Source: Opitutaceae bacterium
Lineage (GTDB): Bacteria > Verrucomicrobiota > Verrucomicrobiia > Opitutales > Opitutaceae
NCBI GenBank assembly: GCA_027482185.1
Contig: JAIXWF010000007.1
Coordinates: 62,001 to 126,000, forward strand
Direction: 5' to 3'
DNA length: 64,000 nt
Part shown: in pieces, positions 36,370-46,155 of the stretch
Layout: every line of letters begins with the position of its first letter
How positions within the stretch are numbered: the first letter of the stretch is position 1
Translations under genes and position numbers: made by a program
Notes under the pieces: model-generated
What the model was told of the DNA's origin: nothing
The model's input: the letters and a program-made list of their open reading frames with translations, nothing else
Database searches by the model: none

Positions 36370-37873
36370 AGACTACGCCAACGGCGTCGCGGGTGGGTTT
36401 GCCGTCGAGGAGGCGGAGGAGGTTGAGGGGGTTGGCGTTTTTCAGTTCCGCGGGGAGCAGGGCCTCGGGGATGTTCTGGTAACACACGGGGCGGGCGAAG
36501 CGGAAGATCGCGGCGGTGCCGACCGACGTGAAGCGCGTGTCCGTGGTGGCCGGATACGGGCCGCCGTGGTGCATCGCGGGGGCGACCTCGACGCCGGTCG
36601 GGAAACCGTTGGCGAGGACGCGGCCGGCTTTGCGTTCGAGGACGGCGAAAAGGTCGGCGGCGGCGGCGAAGTCGGCGTCGGTGCCGTGCAGCGTGGCCGT
36701 GAGCTGGCCGTCGAGTGCGGCGGCGACGGCGCGGACTTCGGCAGCGTCGCGGGCGGCGACGAGCAGCGTGAACGGGCCGAAGACCTCGTGCGCGAGTTCG
36801 GGGCGGGCGAGCAAGTCGGCCGCGGCGATGTGCGCGACGTGGCCGCCGCCTTGGGCAAGCCAGGTGACGCCCTTGAGTTCGGCGAGGCCGGCGGTGAACG
36901 CGGCGGCGATGCCGGCGTGCAGCATGGTGCCGGCGGGAAGAGACTGGGCCTTGGCGGCGAGGGCGGCGGCGAAGGCGTCCCACTCGGGCGAGGCGATGCC
37001 GACGACGAGGCCGGGCTTGGTGCAAAACTGGCCGACGCCGAGCGTGAACGAACCGGCGAGGCCCTCGGCGAGGGCGGCGCCGCGCTCGCGCAGGGCGGCC
37101 GGGAGCAAGAAGACGGGATTGAGGCTGCTCATTTCCGCGAAGACCGGGATCGGGCGCGGGCGGGCGGCGGCGGCATCGAAGAGGGCGCGGCCGGCGCGGG
37201 CGGAGCCGGTGAAACCGACGGCCTCGATGGCGGGATGGCGGACGAGGGCGAGGCTGGTCGCGGGCGTCGTGCCGTGGATCATCCCGAAGACCCCGGCGGG
37301 CAGACCGCAGGCGGCGACGGCGCGGGCGATGGCGCCGGCGACGAGGTCGCTCGTGCCGGGATGGGCGGGATGGGCTTTGACGACGACGGGGTTGCCCGCG
37401 GCGAGGGCGGAGGCGGTGTCGCCGCCGGCGACGGAGAAGGCGAGGGGGAAGTTGCTCGCGCCGAAGACGGCGACGGGGCCGAGCGGGCGCAGCATGCGGC
37501 GGAGGTCGGGCCGCGGGAGCGGTTGGCGTTGCGGCAACGCGGGATCGATGCGGGCGTCGACCCACGAACCTTCGCGCGCGAGGGCGGCGAAGAGCCGGAG
37601 TTGGCCGGCGGTGCGGCCGCGTTCGCCTTCGAGGCGGGGGAGCGGCAGGGCGGTCTCGGCGTGCGCGAGCTCGAGCAGCGGGGCGCCGAGGGCGACGATT
37701 TCGTCCGCGATCTTTTCGAGCAGCGCGGCGCGCTGCGCGCCGGAGGCGGCGGCGAACACCGGGGCGGCGGCGACGGCGGCGGCCACGGCGGCGTCGAGCT
37801 GCAGGGGCGTGGCTTCGCTGTAGGTGGCTAGGGCATCGCCCGTGCGGGCGTGGCGGGCGGTGAAGGTGGACAT
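36362..37873 (-). CDS. 2-oxoglutarate semialdehyde (2,5-dioxovalerate) dehydrogenase
   Basis: A 503-residue aldehyde dehydrogenase catalysing the last Weimberg step, 2-oxoglutarate semialdehyde to 2-oxoglutarate with NAD(P)+. Start at 37873, 2 bp past the stop of the FAH-family gene. Branch-specific motifs are FGASNFPLAFSVAGGDTASALAAG, VVVKAHPAHPGTS, GFTGSARAGRALFDAA, FAEMSSLNP (general-base Glu) and GVGQFCTKPG (nucleophile Cys), typical of the KGSADH group rather than classic SSADH. The final residues (VGVVSS) and stop codon are encoded by a short-repeat tract that has invaded the gene end. Confidence 0.93.
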   Translation of the reverse strand: MSTFTARHARTGDALATYSEATPLQLDAAVAAAVAAAPVFAAASGAQRAALLEKIADEIVALGAPLLELAHAETALPLPRLEGERGRTAGQLRLFAALAREGSWVDARIDPALPQRQPLPRPDLRRMLRPLGPVAVFGASNFPLAFSVAGGDTASALAAGNPVVVKAHPAHPGTSDLVAGAIARAVAACGLPAGVFGMIHGTTPATSLALVRHPAIEAVGFTGSARAGRALFDAAAARPRPIPVFAEMSSLNPVFLLPAALRERGAALAEGLAGSFTLGVGQFCTKPGLVVGIASPEWDAFAAALAAKAQSLPAGTMLHAGIAAAFTAGLAELKGVTWLAQGGGHVAHIAAADLLARPELAHEVFGPFTLLVAARDAAEVRAVAAALDGQLTATLHGTDADFAAAADLFAVLERKAGRVLANGFPTGVEVAPAMHHGGPYPATTDTRFTSVGTAAIFRFARPVCYQNIPEALLPAELKNANPLNLLRLLDGKPTRDAVGVVSS

Positions 37874-37875
37874 GG

Positions 37876-38706
<831 letters not shown>

Positions 38707-38713
38707 ATATATC

Positions 38714-38825
38714 GAGTTTGGGGTTCGGAGTGCGGAGTTCGGAGTTGCGTGCGGCGGGCGCGGTGAGGTGATCCGAAGGGGACGAAGGGAGGAGTTCGGA
38801 GTTTGGGGTTTGGGGTTCGGAGTTC
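38714..38825. repeat. GGTTTGGGG/GGAGTTCGG repeat tracts
   Basis: Two blocks (38714-38749 and 38791-38825) of irregular GAGTTCGGAGT/TTTGGGG units, which read as CCAAAC/CGAACTC on the other strand and match the tract at 46060-46120. They fill the gap between the SDR stop and the FAH-family start. Confidence 0.8.
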
Positions 38826-38835
38826 TCCGCGCGGG

Positions 38836-39633
38836 CTACTTGTTTTTCTTGGCGGCTTTTTCGACGTTGCTGGAGGGGACCATGCCTTGGACGGTCCAGC
38901 CGCCGTCGACGTAGAAGGTCTGGCCGGTGACGTAGCTGGAATCGTTGGACGCGAGGAAGAGGGCGGGGCCGACCATTTCCTCGGTCTCGGCGGTGCGGCC
39001 GAGGGGGATCATCGCGCCCCAGACATCGCGGTAGTCGGGGTCGTCCTTGAGGTTGCGGTCGACGTTGACCGGGCCGGGGGCGAAGGTGTTGACGCGGATG
39101 CCGAGGGCGGCGAGCTCGACGGCGAGCTGCTTGGTGAGGCCGTGGATGCCGGCCTTGCTGGTGCCGTAGGCGACGAGGTTTTTCACCGCGAGCTGGGCGC
39201 ACTGCGTGGAGACATTGACGATGCTGCCGGGCGTTTTCGTTTCCTTCATCCAACGCGCGGCGGCAAGGGAGCAGAAGAACGTGCCCTTGAGATTCGTGTC
39301 GAGGACGACGTCCCACTTGGCCTCGGTGGTGTCGAAGAAACCGGCCCAGCCGGTGAGGCCGGCGTTGTTGATGAGGACGTCGAGGCGGGCGAAGTGCTTG
39401 CGCGCGGTGGCGAACATCCGGTCGATCTGCGCGACCTTGGCGAGATCGGCGCGCACGACGAGGGTGCGGCGGCCGAGGGCCTTGATCTCGGCGGCGGCGG
39501 CATCGGCGCCGGCGCGGTCGGAGTTGTAGTTGAGGATGACGTCGGCGCCTTCACGGGCGCAGCCGAGGGCGAGGGCGCGGCCGATACCTTTGCTGGCGCC
39601 GGTGACGAGGACGGTTTTGCCGGAGAGACGCAT
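38836..39633 (-). CDS. Short-chain dehydrogenase/reductase, probable sugar 1-dehydrogenase
   Basis: A 265-residue classical SDR. The cofactor motif is TGASKGIG (residues 11-18), the NNAG strand is present, the catalytic Ser lies in NVSTQ and the YxxxK pair in YGTSKAG, and the C-terminus carries the YVTGQTFYVDGGW signature. As the first gene of a run with a keto-deoxy-acid dehydratase, semialdehyde dehydrogenase and aldonate dehydratase, it is best read as the NAD(P)-dependent pentose (or fucose-like) 1-dehydrogenase that starts the oxidative route; a lactonase is not encoded nearby. Other SDR reactions cannot be ruled out. Confidence 0.85.
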   Translation of the reverse strand: MRLSGKTVLVTGASKGIGRALALGCAREGADVILNYNSDRAGADAAAAEIKALGRRTLVVRADLAKVAQIDRMFATARKHFARLDVLINNAGLTGWAGFFDTTEAKWDVVLDTNLKGTFFCSLAAARWMKETKTPGSIVNVSTQCAQLAVKNLVAYGTSKAGIHGLTKQLAVELAALGIRVNTFAPGPVNVDRNLKDDPDYRDVWGAMIPLGRTAETEEMVGPALFLASNDSSYVTGQTFYVDGGWTVQGMVPSSNVEKAAKKNK

Positions 39634-39638
39634 GGGGT

Positions 39639-39718
39639 GAAAATTGGGAAAGAGGGAAATCGGGAAAGCGGGAAACGGGGAAGGCGGAGTCTGAAAATCT
39701 GGAAATTGGAAAATTGGA
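39639..39718. repeat. GGAAA-type degenerate repeat tract
   Basis: Irregular GGGAAA/GGAAAT units in a row between the SNF2 gene stop and the SDR start, same family as 36256-36329 and 45779-45892. Confidence 0.8.
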
Positions 39719-39723
39719 CGGGA

Positions 39724-42120
39724 CTATTTCAGGAGGGATTTGAGGTCGGCGAGCGAAAGGTGGGCGGCGGCGGCATCGCTGGCTTCGAAGACATCGGCGA
39801 GGAGGGCGCGCTTCTCTTCCTGCAACGCGAGGACCTTTTCCTCGACGGTGCCGGCGGCGATGAGTTTGTAGGCGGTCACCACTCGGCTTTGGCCGATGCG
39901 GTGCGCGCGGTCCGTCGCCTGGGCCTCGGCGGCGGGATTCCACCACGGGTCGAAGTGGACGACGGTGTCGGCCCCGGTGAGGTTGAGGCCGGTGCCGCCG
40001 GCCTTGAGCGAGAGCAAGAAGAGCGGGATGTCGGCGGAGGCCTGGAAACGGTCGACCTCGGCCTGGCGCGCGCGGGTGGGCATCGAACCATCGAGGTAGC
40101 AAAACGGGATTTCCTGCGCGGCGAGTTCCTGGCGCAGGAGGCCGAGCAGCGACGTGAATTGCGAAAAGACCAAGACGCGGTGGCCGTCGTCGACGGCCTC
40201 GGCGAGGAGCTCCTGGAAGTTTTCCAGTTTCGCCGACATGGCGGCGGGCGAGTCGGGGGCGACGAGGCGCGGGTCGCAGCAGATCTGGCGGAGGCGGAGG
40301 AGTTGGGTGAGGGCGGCGAACTTGAGCCGGGCTTCGCTGGCGCCGCCGGCCTCGAGGTCGAAGAGCTCGCGTTCGGATTTTTCCTGCGTGTCGCGGTAGA
40401 GTTTGGCTTGGGCGGGCGTGAGTTCGCACCAAAGGACGTGCTCGAGTTTGGCCGGCAGCTCGGGGGCGACGGCGCGCTTGGTGCGGCGCAATATGTAGGG
40501 GGCGGTCTGGGCGCGGAGGCGTTCGTCGTACCAGGCGCGTTCGTCGCCGCGGAGACCGGCGGGGACGCGAGTGAGATAGCCCGGAAGCAAGAACTCGAAG
40601 AGGGAGCGCAGGTCGTCGAGGGAGTTTTCCAGCGGCGTGCCGGTGAGCAGAAATCGCGCGCGGGCGCGGAGGGACCGGAGGGCGGCGGCGTTTTGCGAGC
40701 GGCGATTTTTGATGTGCTGGGCTTCGTCGGCGAGCACGAGGGCGAAGGTATGCGCGGCGAAGAGGAGTTGGTCGCGGGCGAGCGTGCCGTAGCTCGTGAT
40801 GATGAGATCGTGGGCGGCGAAATCGGCGGCGGCGGCGAGGCGGCGGTCGCCGTGGTGGACGAAGACGCGGAGGCCGGGGGCGAAACGCACGGTTTCGCGG
40901 CGCCAATTCTCGAGCAGCGACGCGGGGCAGACGACGAGGGCGCCGCGGGGGGCGTCGGCGCGGCGCGGGGCCGTATCCGCGGCGGCCTCACGGTGGACGG
41001 CGGCGACGAGGGCGAGGGCCTGGAGGGTTTTGCCGAGGCCCATTTCGTCGGCGAGGATGCCGCCGAGCTCATGCCGGTGAAGGTGCCAGAGCCAGGCGGT
41101 GCCGAGGCGTTGGTAGGGGCGAAGGACGGCGTCGAGGGCGGGCGGAACGGGCGCGGGCGCGAGGGCGGAGAGATTGCGCAGGGCGGAACTGCGGGCGCGC
41201 CAGGCTTCGGGCGGCTGGAAGCCGGGGGCGAGGGCGGCGATGATTTCGTCGGCCTCGGCGGTCTGGGCGGCGGAGACGCGGCGGACTTGGCGCGGGGCGA
41301 GCGGGGCGTCGGGGTTGCCGGCGAGGGCGCGCTGGGCGACGGCGAGGGCGGCGAGGCGCTGCCGATCGAGCAGGAAGATTTTGCCGTCGGTCTCGAGGTA
41401 GCCGCGGTTGGCGGCGACGGCGCTGCGGACGGCGGCTTCGTCGGCGCGGCCGGCGCGCAGGCCGAGCTCGACGGTGAAGCCATCCGCGGCAGCGGTGACG
41501 GCGGCGGAGATTTCGGCGACGGCGAGGTGCGAAGTCCGATTGACGAAGTTGGGCGTGAAGTCGGCGGCGAAGTCGTCGCGGAGGCGGGTCCGGTGCTCGG
41601 CGAGGAAGTTGAGGACCTTGTGGCGATCGCGGAGCCACCAGCGGCGGTTCGAGGGTTCGAGGATGAAGCCGGCGGTTTTGACGAGCTCGAGGGCGGCGGC
41701 GTAGCGCGGATCTTCGCGGGACGGCAGCGCGACGGAGAGGAAGTGTTCGGTGCCGTCGACCTGCAGGGGCGTGAGCGCAGGGCCTTTGCGGGCCGCAGCC
41801 GCGGGGCGGGCGGCGAAGACGGGGCCGTCGGAAATCAGCGGGGGCGGTTCGGCGGCGACGGCGTCGTGGCGCCAAGGGCCGGCGCGATTCTGTTCCACGA
41901 AGATCGGCTGCGGGCCGGCGGCGGCGGCGAGTTCGCGGAGTTGGGCGCGCGTGAGTTGGAGGAAGGCGGGCGGCTGGGGGCCGCACCAGCGTTGGAGCAG
42001 GGCGAGGAGGGGAAGCAGTTCGGGCGGCGGGGCCAGCTTCAAGTCGAGTTCCACCCGGACGGGGACCGCGTTGCGTTTGGCGGCATCGGCCAAATTGGGC
42101 GGGAGGTGGAAGCGTAACAT
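39724..42120 (-). CDS. SNF2-family DNA-dependent ATPase/helicase
   Basis: A 798-residue SWI2/SNF2 protein. About 300 N-terminal residues form a SNF2-associated bacterial region; the motor follows: LRPYQRLGTAWLWHL (Q-like), ADEMGLGKT (Walker A), LVLADEAQHIKN (Walker B, DEAQ), LTGTPLENSLDDLRSLFEFLLPG, then RecA2 with VFSQFTSLLGLL, LSLKAGGTGLNLTGAD and DRAHRIGQ. The ATG at 42120 is preferred to a GTG four codons upstream because that GTG lies inside a perfect hairpin. Such proteins remodel protein-DNA complexes or free stalled RNA polymerase (RapA-like); the specific target is unknown. Confidence 0.92.
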   Translation of the reverse strand: MLRFHLPPNLADAAKRNAVPVRVELDLKLAPPPELLPLLALLQRWCGPQPPAFLQLTRAQLRELAAAAGPQPIFVEQNRAGPWRHDAVAAEPPPLISDGPVFAARPAAAARKGPALTPLQVDGTEHFLSVALPSREDPRYAAALELVKTAGFILEPSNRRWWLRDRHKVLNFLAEHRTRLRDDFAADFTPNFVNRTSHLAVAEISAAVTAAADGFTVELGLRAGRADEAAVRSAVAANRGYLETDGKIFLLDRQRLAALAVAQRALAGNPDAPLAPRQVRRVSAAQTAEADEIIAALAPGFQPPEAWRARSSALRNLSALAPAPVPPALDAVLRPYQRLGTAWLWHLHRHELGGILADEMGLGKTLQALALVAAVHREAAADTAPRRADAPRGALVVCPASLLENWRRETVRFAPGLRVFVHHGDRRLAAAADFAAHDLIITSYGTLARDQLLFAAHTFALVLADEAQHIKNRRSQNAAALRSLRARARFLLTGTPLENSLDDLRSLFEFLLPGYLTRVPAGLRGDERAWYDERLRAQTAPYILRRTKRAVAPELPAKLEHVLWCELTPAQAKLYRDTQEKSERELFDLEAGGASEARLKFAALTQLLRLRQICCDPRLVAPDSPAAMSAKLENFQELLAEAVDDGHRVLVFSQFTSLLGLLRQELAAQEIPFCYLDGSMPTRARQAEVDRFQASADIPLFLLSLKAGGTGLNLTGADTVVHFDPWWNPAAEAQATDRAHRIGQSRVVTAYKLIAAGTVEEKVLALQEEKRALLADVFEASDAAAAHLSLADLKSLLK

Positions 42121-42123
42121 TTG

Positions 42124-42158
42124 GGCGGACACGCTCCGCGGGGCGAAGCGTGTCCGCC
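42124..42158. repeat. Perfect 12-bp inverted repeat directly before the SNF2 start codon
   Basis: GGCGGACACGCT at 42124-42135 pairs with AGCGTGTCCGCC at 42147-42158 around an 11-nt loop, ending 3 bp before the SNF2 ATG. In the mRNA leader it would cover any ribosome-binding site. Confidence 0.8.
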
Positions 42159-42257
42159 AGTTGAAAGTTGAAGGGTGAACGTTGAAAGAACGGATCGGGG
42201 CGGACGAATTGCCGGCGCGGTTTGGCGGGGTGGGGTGCGCTTGGCGTGGGCGAAGAA

Positions 42258-42278
42258 GGGCGTCGTCAAGCGACGCCC
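42258..42278. repeat. GGGCGTCG/CGACGCCC palindrome
   Basis: 8-bp perfect arms, 5-nt loop (TCAAG), followed by CCTAC. REP-like element of a type I associate with Opitutaceae genomes. Confidence 0.6.
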
Positions 42279-42304
42279 CTACATGACGCCGTGGCGGGGC
42301 GGGA

Positions 42305-42336
42305 CAAAAAAAGGCGGGCCCGGTGAGGGGCCCGCC
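42305..42336 (-). terminator. Rho-independent terminator after the molybdenum hydroxylase operon
   Basis: On the minus strand GGCGGGCCC, 6-nt loop, GGGCCCGCC, then seven T. It lies 85 bp past the stop of the large subunit gene. Confidence 0.9.
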
Positions 42337-42421
42337 TGGGGAGTGGGTTAGGAGCGCGGAGCGCGGTTTCGATCTTTCAACTTGGGACTTTCAACTTTCA
42401 ACCGCGCCGCACCTGCGGCGC

Positions 42422-44632
42422 TCAGGCCCAGCGGAGGTCGACGCGGGTGAGCGGCATCTGGCGGACGCGTTTGCCGACGGCGGCGAAGATCGCGTTGCAG
42501 ACGGCGCCGGCGATCGGCGGGATCGCCGGTTCGCCCATGCCCGTGGTCGGGTTGGCGGTCTTGAGCTGGTGGCACTCGATCTTCGTCGGCGACTGGTTGA
42601 TGCGGATCAACGGGTAGTCGTTGAAGTTGGCCTGCACGACGCGGCCGCGCTCGATGTTCAGTTCCTGCGTCATGAGGACGCCGAGACCGTCGACGATGGA
42701 GCCTTCGATCTGGTTTTCGGCACCGCTGAGGTTAACGACCTGCGAGCCGATGTCGTAACCGCAGACGACGCGGTCGACCTTGAGTTCGCCCTCTTTGGAG
42801 ACGGTGACTTCGGCGACCTGGGCGAAGTAGCCGCGGTGGCTGAAGTAGTAGCCGAGGCCGGCGCCCTGGCCCTTGGCGTACTTCTTTTTGCCCCAGCCGG
42901 CTTTCTCGAGGGTGAACTTCACGACATTGCGGAAGCGCTCGAGATCGTAGGCGCGGCCGCCTTGGCCGCCGCCCGGCAGCGATTTCTCGGTGCCGAGGAG
43001 CTCGAGGTGGACGGAGGCCGGTTCGCGGCCGGCGGCGTGGGCGAGTTCGTCGATGAAGCTGTTGAAGACCCAGCCGAAGACGCAGCTGCCCGGCGCGCGC
43101 CACGGGCCCATGGGCCAGCCGGTGGCGAACATCGTCTGCTCGGATTGGAAGTTCGGGACGATGCGGGCGGGCAACTCGTCCTTGTGGAGGGAGCCGCCGG
43201 AGCCGGGGGAACCGCCTTCGCCGAAGGTGAAGAAGTGGTTCTTCCAGGCGACGACCTTGCCGGCGGCGTCGACGCCGCCCTTGAGGAAGTGCAGGCCGCC
43301 GGGACGGTAGTGGTCGTGGCGGAGATCGTCCTCGCGGCTCCAGGTGAGCTTCACGGGGCCGTTGACCTTTTGCGCGATGGCGCAGGTCTCGACGACGTAG
43401 TCGGCGCTGATGCGCCGGCCGAAGCCGCCGCCGGCGCGGGTGAGGTGCATCGTGATTTTGTCCGCGGGAATGCCGAGCACGCGGGTGATCAGGCCGACGG
43501 CGAGGTTCGGGATCTGGGCGGGCGTCCAGACGGTGAGCGCGCCGTCTTTCCAATGCGCCGTGGTGTTCTGGGGCTCGAGGTTGGCGTGCGAGATGAACGG
43601 ATACAGGTATTCGGCCTCGACGACCTTGGCGGCGGACTTGAGGGCCGCGTCGGGATCGCCGTCCTTGCGCAGCTGCGTCTTGCCGGGCTTGGCGGCGTCG
43701 GCGCGGGCGGTGGCGACGAATTTGTCCCAGCTCTGCTCGGCGACTTCGCCTTCGTTCCACGTCACCTTGAGTTGCTTGCGCGCGCTGAAGGCGGCCCAGG
43801 TCGAGTCGGCGACGATGGCGACGCCGGGGACGAGGCCCTTCACGCCGCCGCCGCCCTCGAGAACGAAGGCGTCTTTCACGCCGGGGAGGGTCTTGATCTG
43901 GTCGAGGTTGGCGCTGACGACTTTGCCGCCGAAGGCCGGGCATTTCTCGTACACGGCGTAGAGCATGCCGGGCAGCTTCATATCGATGCCGAACAGCGGG
44001 GCGCCGGTGGCGATCTTGACGGAGTCGACCTGCGGGATGCGTTTGCCGAGGAGTTTGTATTCGGACTCGGGCTTGAGTTTGACCTGTTCCTTGGCGGGAA
44101 CGGGGAGCGCGGCGGCCTTGGCGGCGAGTTGGCCGTACTTGAGAGACTTGCCGGACTTGTGGATGACGGTCGCGTTTTCGGCGCGGCACTCGGCGGCGGG
44201 GACGCCCCAGGTCTGGGCGGCGGCCTCGACCAGCATCGTGCGCGCGGTGGCGCCGAGGAGGTGGAAGTTATCGTAGTTGCTCGGCGTGGACTGGGAGCCG
44301 CCGGCGCTTTGGTTGCCGTACTTCTTGGTGTCGAAGTCGCCCTGTTCGATGACGACGTCCTTCCACGGCACCTCGAGCTGTTCGGCAATGATCATCGGCA
44401 GGGACGTTTTCACGCCCTGGCCCATCTCGGGTTGCTTGGAAACAATGGTGACGACGCCGGCCGGGGAAATGCGGATGAAGGCATTGGGGCTGAAGTCGGT
44501 CGGGGCGGTCTGGGCCGCGGCGTCGCCGCCGGAGCGGATGTAGAACGCGAGGGCGAGGCCGCCGCCGGCGAGGCCGGAGAGCTTGAGGAAATCGCGGCGG
44601 CTGACGGGAGCGGCGAGGGCAGAGGTGCTCAT
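42422..44632 (-). CDS. Molybdopterin-binding subunit of a xanthine-dehydrogenase-family hydroxylase (IorB-like)
   Basis: A 736-residue large subunit that hydroxylates an aldehyde or N-heterocycle using molybdenum cofactor. A Tat signal ([15 protein letters not shown]) at residues 11-25 predicts export of the folded enzyme to the periplasm. Family blocks are [88 protein letters not shown] and [21 protein letters not shown] (with the active-site Glu). It is closest in style to isoquinoline 1-oxidoreductase beta subunits. It overlaps the small subunit gene by ATGA. No FAD subunit or cytochrome is encoded, so the electron acceptor is unknown. Confidence 0.92.
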   Translation of the reverse strand: MSTSALAAPVSRRDFLKLSGLAGGGLALAFYIRSGGDAAAQTAPTDFSPNAFIRISPAGVVTIVSKQPEMGQGVKTSLPMIIAEQLEVPWKDVVIEQGDFDTKKYGNQSAGGSQSTPSNYDNFHLLGATARTMLVEAAAQTWGVPAAECRAENATVIHKSGKSLKYGQLAAKAAALPVPAKEQVKLKPESEYKLLGKRIPQVDSVKIATGAPLFGIDMKLPGMLYAVYEKCPAFGGKVVSANLDQIKTLPGVKDAFVLEGGGGVKGLVPGVAIVADSTWAAFSARKQLKVTWNEGEVAEQSWDKFVATARADAAKPGKTQLRKDGDPDAALKSAAKVVEAEYLYPFISHANLEPQNTTAHWKDGALTVWTPAQIPNLAVGLITRVLGIPADKITMHLTRAGGGFGRRISADYVVETCAIAQKVNGPVKLTWSREDDLRHDHYRPGGLHFLKGGVDAAGKVVAWKNHFFTFGEGGSPGSGGSLHKDELPARIVPNFQSEQTMFATGWPMGPWRAPGSCVFGWVFNSFIDELAHAAGREPASVHLELLGTEKSLPGGGQGGRAYDLERFRNVVKFTLEKAGWGKKKYAKGQGAGLGYYFSHRGYFAQVAEVTVSKEGELKVDRVVCGYDIGSQVVNLSGAENQIEGSIVDGLGVLMTQELNIERGRVVQANFNDYPLIRINQSPTKIECHQLKTANPTTGMGEPAIPPIAGAVCNAIFAAVGKRVRQMPLTRVDLRWA

Positions 44633-45114
44633 TGGGCAGCCTCCTTCGCGCCGGCGGCGAGTTCCGAGGCGCGCTTGATGCCGGTGCGGATGCGGGTGTA
44701 GGTGGCGCAGCGGCAGAGGTTGCCGGCCATGGCGCCGTCGATGTCTTCGTCGGACGGCTTGGGGTTGTCCTTGAGCAAAGCGGCGGCGGTCATGATCTGG
44801 CCGGACTGGCAGTAGCCGCATTGGGCGACGTCGAGTTCGCACCAGGCCTGCTGGACCGGGTGGAGCTTCTTCGCGTCGGCGGCGAGGCCTTCGATCGTGG
44901 TGATCTTCATGCGGCCGACGGTCGAGACGGGCGTCATGCAGGCGCGGGCGGGCACGCCGTTGAGGTGGATCGTGCACGCGCCGCATTGGCCGATGCCGCA
45001 GCCGAATTTGGTGCCGACGAGTTCGAGGTTGTCGCGAAGCACCCAGAGGACAGGGGTGTCGGGAGCCACATCCACGGTGCGGGACTGGCCGTTGACGTTC
45101 AGCGTGTATTTCAT
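44629..45114 (-). CDS. (2Fe-2S) subunit of a xanthine-dehydrogenase-family hydroxylase (IorA-like)
   Basis: A 161-residue electron-transfer subunit with two clusters. The N-terminal plant-ferredoxin type domain has CGIGQCGAC plus a distal Cys (PARACMTP); the C-terminal helical domain has CGYCQSGQ and CRCATY. The start at 45114 ([10 protein letters not shown]) matches the family; upstream residues in frame are not conserved. The gene ends inside the start of the IorB-like subunit (ATGA), so the two are coupled. It lacks its own signal and would be co-exported with the Tat subunit. Confidence 0.94.
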   Translation of the reverse strand: MKYTLNVNGQSRTVDVAPDTPVLWVLRDNLELVGTKFGCGIGQCGACTIHLNGVPARACMTPVSTVGRMKITTIEGLAADAKKLHPVQQAWCELDVAQCGYCQSGQIMTAAALLKDNPKPSDEDIDGAMAGNLCRCATYTRIRTGIKRASELAAGAKEAAQ

Positions 45115-45246
45115 GTGGGAAACAAGGAAGCCGAGGGGGAAGGCCCGGGAAGGGGAACCGGGCGGGACGGACGGACGCGCGAACCGTAGGGGCGACGCGG
45201 GGTTGGTCAACCGGCGAGTGCGGAAAACCGGCGGACGAGGGCGCTG

Positions 45247-45777
45247 TTATCGTTGAGCGGAACGGCGGACGACCCAGTCGACGACGGCGTCGGGGTTGCC
45301 TTCATGGCGCCAGACCGAGTTCAGGAATTCCGCGGGGGCGATGTTGTGTTCCTTGAAGAAACGGCGGTCGCCGCCGCAGCCGTACATCAAAGACGGCGGA
45401 AGTTCGCCGCGGAGTTTGGCGCGGGCCTTGGGGAGGAGGCGGGGGAGCCAGGCGATGCCGCGGACGGCATCGGATTTGGCGGGCATCGTGGCGTCGTCGA
45501 GGCGGACGGCGGAGGCGACGCCGCCCTGGGCGTTGAAGAAGTAGTCGCGGCGGATGGACTCGATGGCGAGGGCCTGGGCGGGGCCGGGTTCGCCGCCGTA
45601 GCCGTGGTGGTCCTCGGCGTAGTCGTAGAGGTGCTGGGCGGCGATGCCGTTGGCGGCGAGCCAGGCGGTGTCGGCGGCGGAGACGACCTGGTCGGCGCCG
45701 CGTTTGCCCTGGCCGAAGGCGGCGACGGCGCGTTCGTAGACGGCGAGGAAATCGGGGGCGAAGGCGTAATGGTTCAT
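45247..45777 (-). CDS. DUF5069 domain protein
   Basis: A 176-residue soluble protein; the start at 45777 (MNHYAFAPDFLAVYE) avoids a repeat-encoded leader. Family features are a GIAWLPRLLPKARAKLRGELPPSLMYGCGGDRRF block and a C-terminal WRHEGNPDAVVDWV helix. DUF5069 is common in Verrucomicrobiota and has no assigned function. It is an isolated gene, with the IorA-like gene 132 bp downstream. Confidence 0.85.
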   Translation of the reverse strand: MNHYAFAPDFLAVYERAVAAFGQGKRGADQVVSAADTAWLAANGIAAQHLYDYAEDHHGYGGEPGPAQALAIESIRRDYFFNAQGGVASAVRLDDATMPAKSDAVRGIAWLPRLLPKARAKLRGELPPSLMYGCGGDRRFFKEHNIAPAEFLNSVWRHEGNPDAVVDWVVRRSAQR

Positions 45778-45778
45778 T

Positions 45779-45892
45779 GGAAAGGCGGAAAAGCGGGAAA
45801 GCGAGAAAGCGGAAAATCGGAAAACGGGAAACGTTCGAAACCGGAGATTCAAAAAACCGGAAACCGGAGTGCGGAAACCGGAGAAAGAGGAA
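45779..45892. repeat. GGAAA-type degenerate repeat tract
   Basis: Roughly a dozen GCGGAAA/CGGGAAA/CCGGAAA units with irregular 1-4 nt spacers, ending in GAGAAAGAGG. Confidence 0.85.
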
Positions 45893-46059
45893 CGATGGTG
45901 GCGGACCTCAGGGGAAATCCCACGGGACCAATTGGCAAATCGGGATCTTGGAAAGGCGGAAGGCGGAGCGGCGGGGCGGCGCGGGTGTCGTCCGAGGCCC
46001 TGGGTGCAATCCGCGATGATCCACTGCGATGCCGGAATTCCCAGTCACGAATTCCCGAA

Positions 46060-46120
46060 CGCAAAACCCAAAACTCCAAAACCCAAAACTCCGAACCCCA
46101 AACTCCGAACTCCAAACTCC
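46060..46120. repeat. CCAAAAC/CCGAACT degenerate repeat tract
   Basis: Units such as CCCAAAACT, CCGAACCCC and AACTCCGAACTCC repeated irregularly over 60 bp; same family as 4350-4390 and 38714-38825. Confidence 0.85.
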
Positions 46121-46126
46121 CGACCG

Positions 46127-46155
46127 CCGTGAGCCGCGCGCCGCGCGGCTCACGG
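46127..46155. repeat. Perfect 14-bp hairpin overlapping the RNase R stop codon
   Basis: CCGTGAGCCGCGCG, one base, then its exact reverse complement. The RNase R TGA (46150-46152) is inside one arm. No T-run follows, so it could be an mRNA 3'-end stabiliser or REP rather than an intrinsic terminator. Confidence 0.7.

Larger units (their letters stand above)
42121..42421. other. 301-bp repeat-dense gap between SNF2 and molybdenum hydroxylase genes
   Basis: No gene. In order: perfect 12-bp inverted repeat 42124-42158, TTGAAAG tract 42159-42189, GGGCGTCG palindrome 42258-42278, terminator 42305-42336, and a second TTGAAAG-type tract (42373-42402) enclosed by GCGCGGTT/AACCGCGC. Confidence 0.85.
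45778..46149. other. 372-bp repeat-filled gap
   Basis: No gene. A GGAAA tract (45779-45892) flanks the DUF5069 start, a CCAAAAC/CCGAACT tract (46060-46120) precedes a perfect hairpin (46127-46155) at the RNase R stop; the middle 45900-46055 has no recognised feature. Confidence 0.8.

Noticed and set aside
38803-42117. A 1104-codon plus-strand frame opposite the SDR and SNF2 genes
   Set aside because: Shadow of coding sequence; the SNF2 motifs and SDR signatures are on the minus strand.
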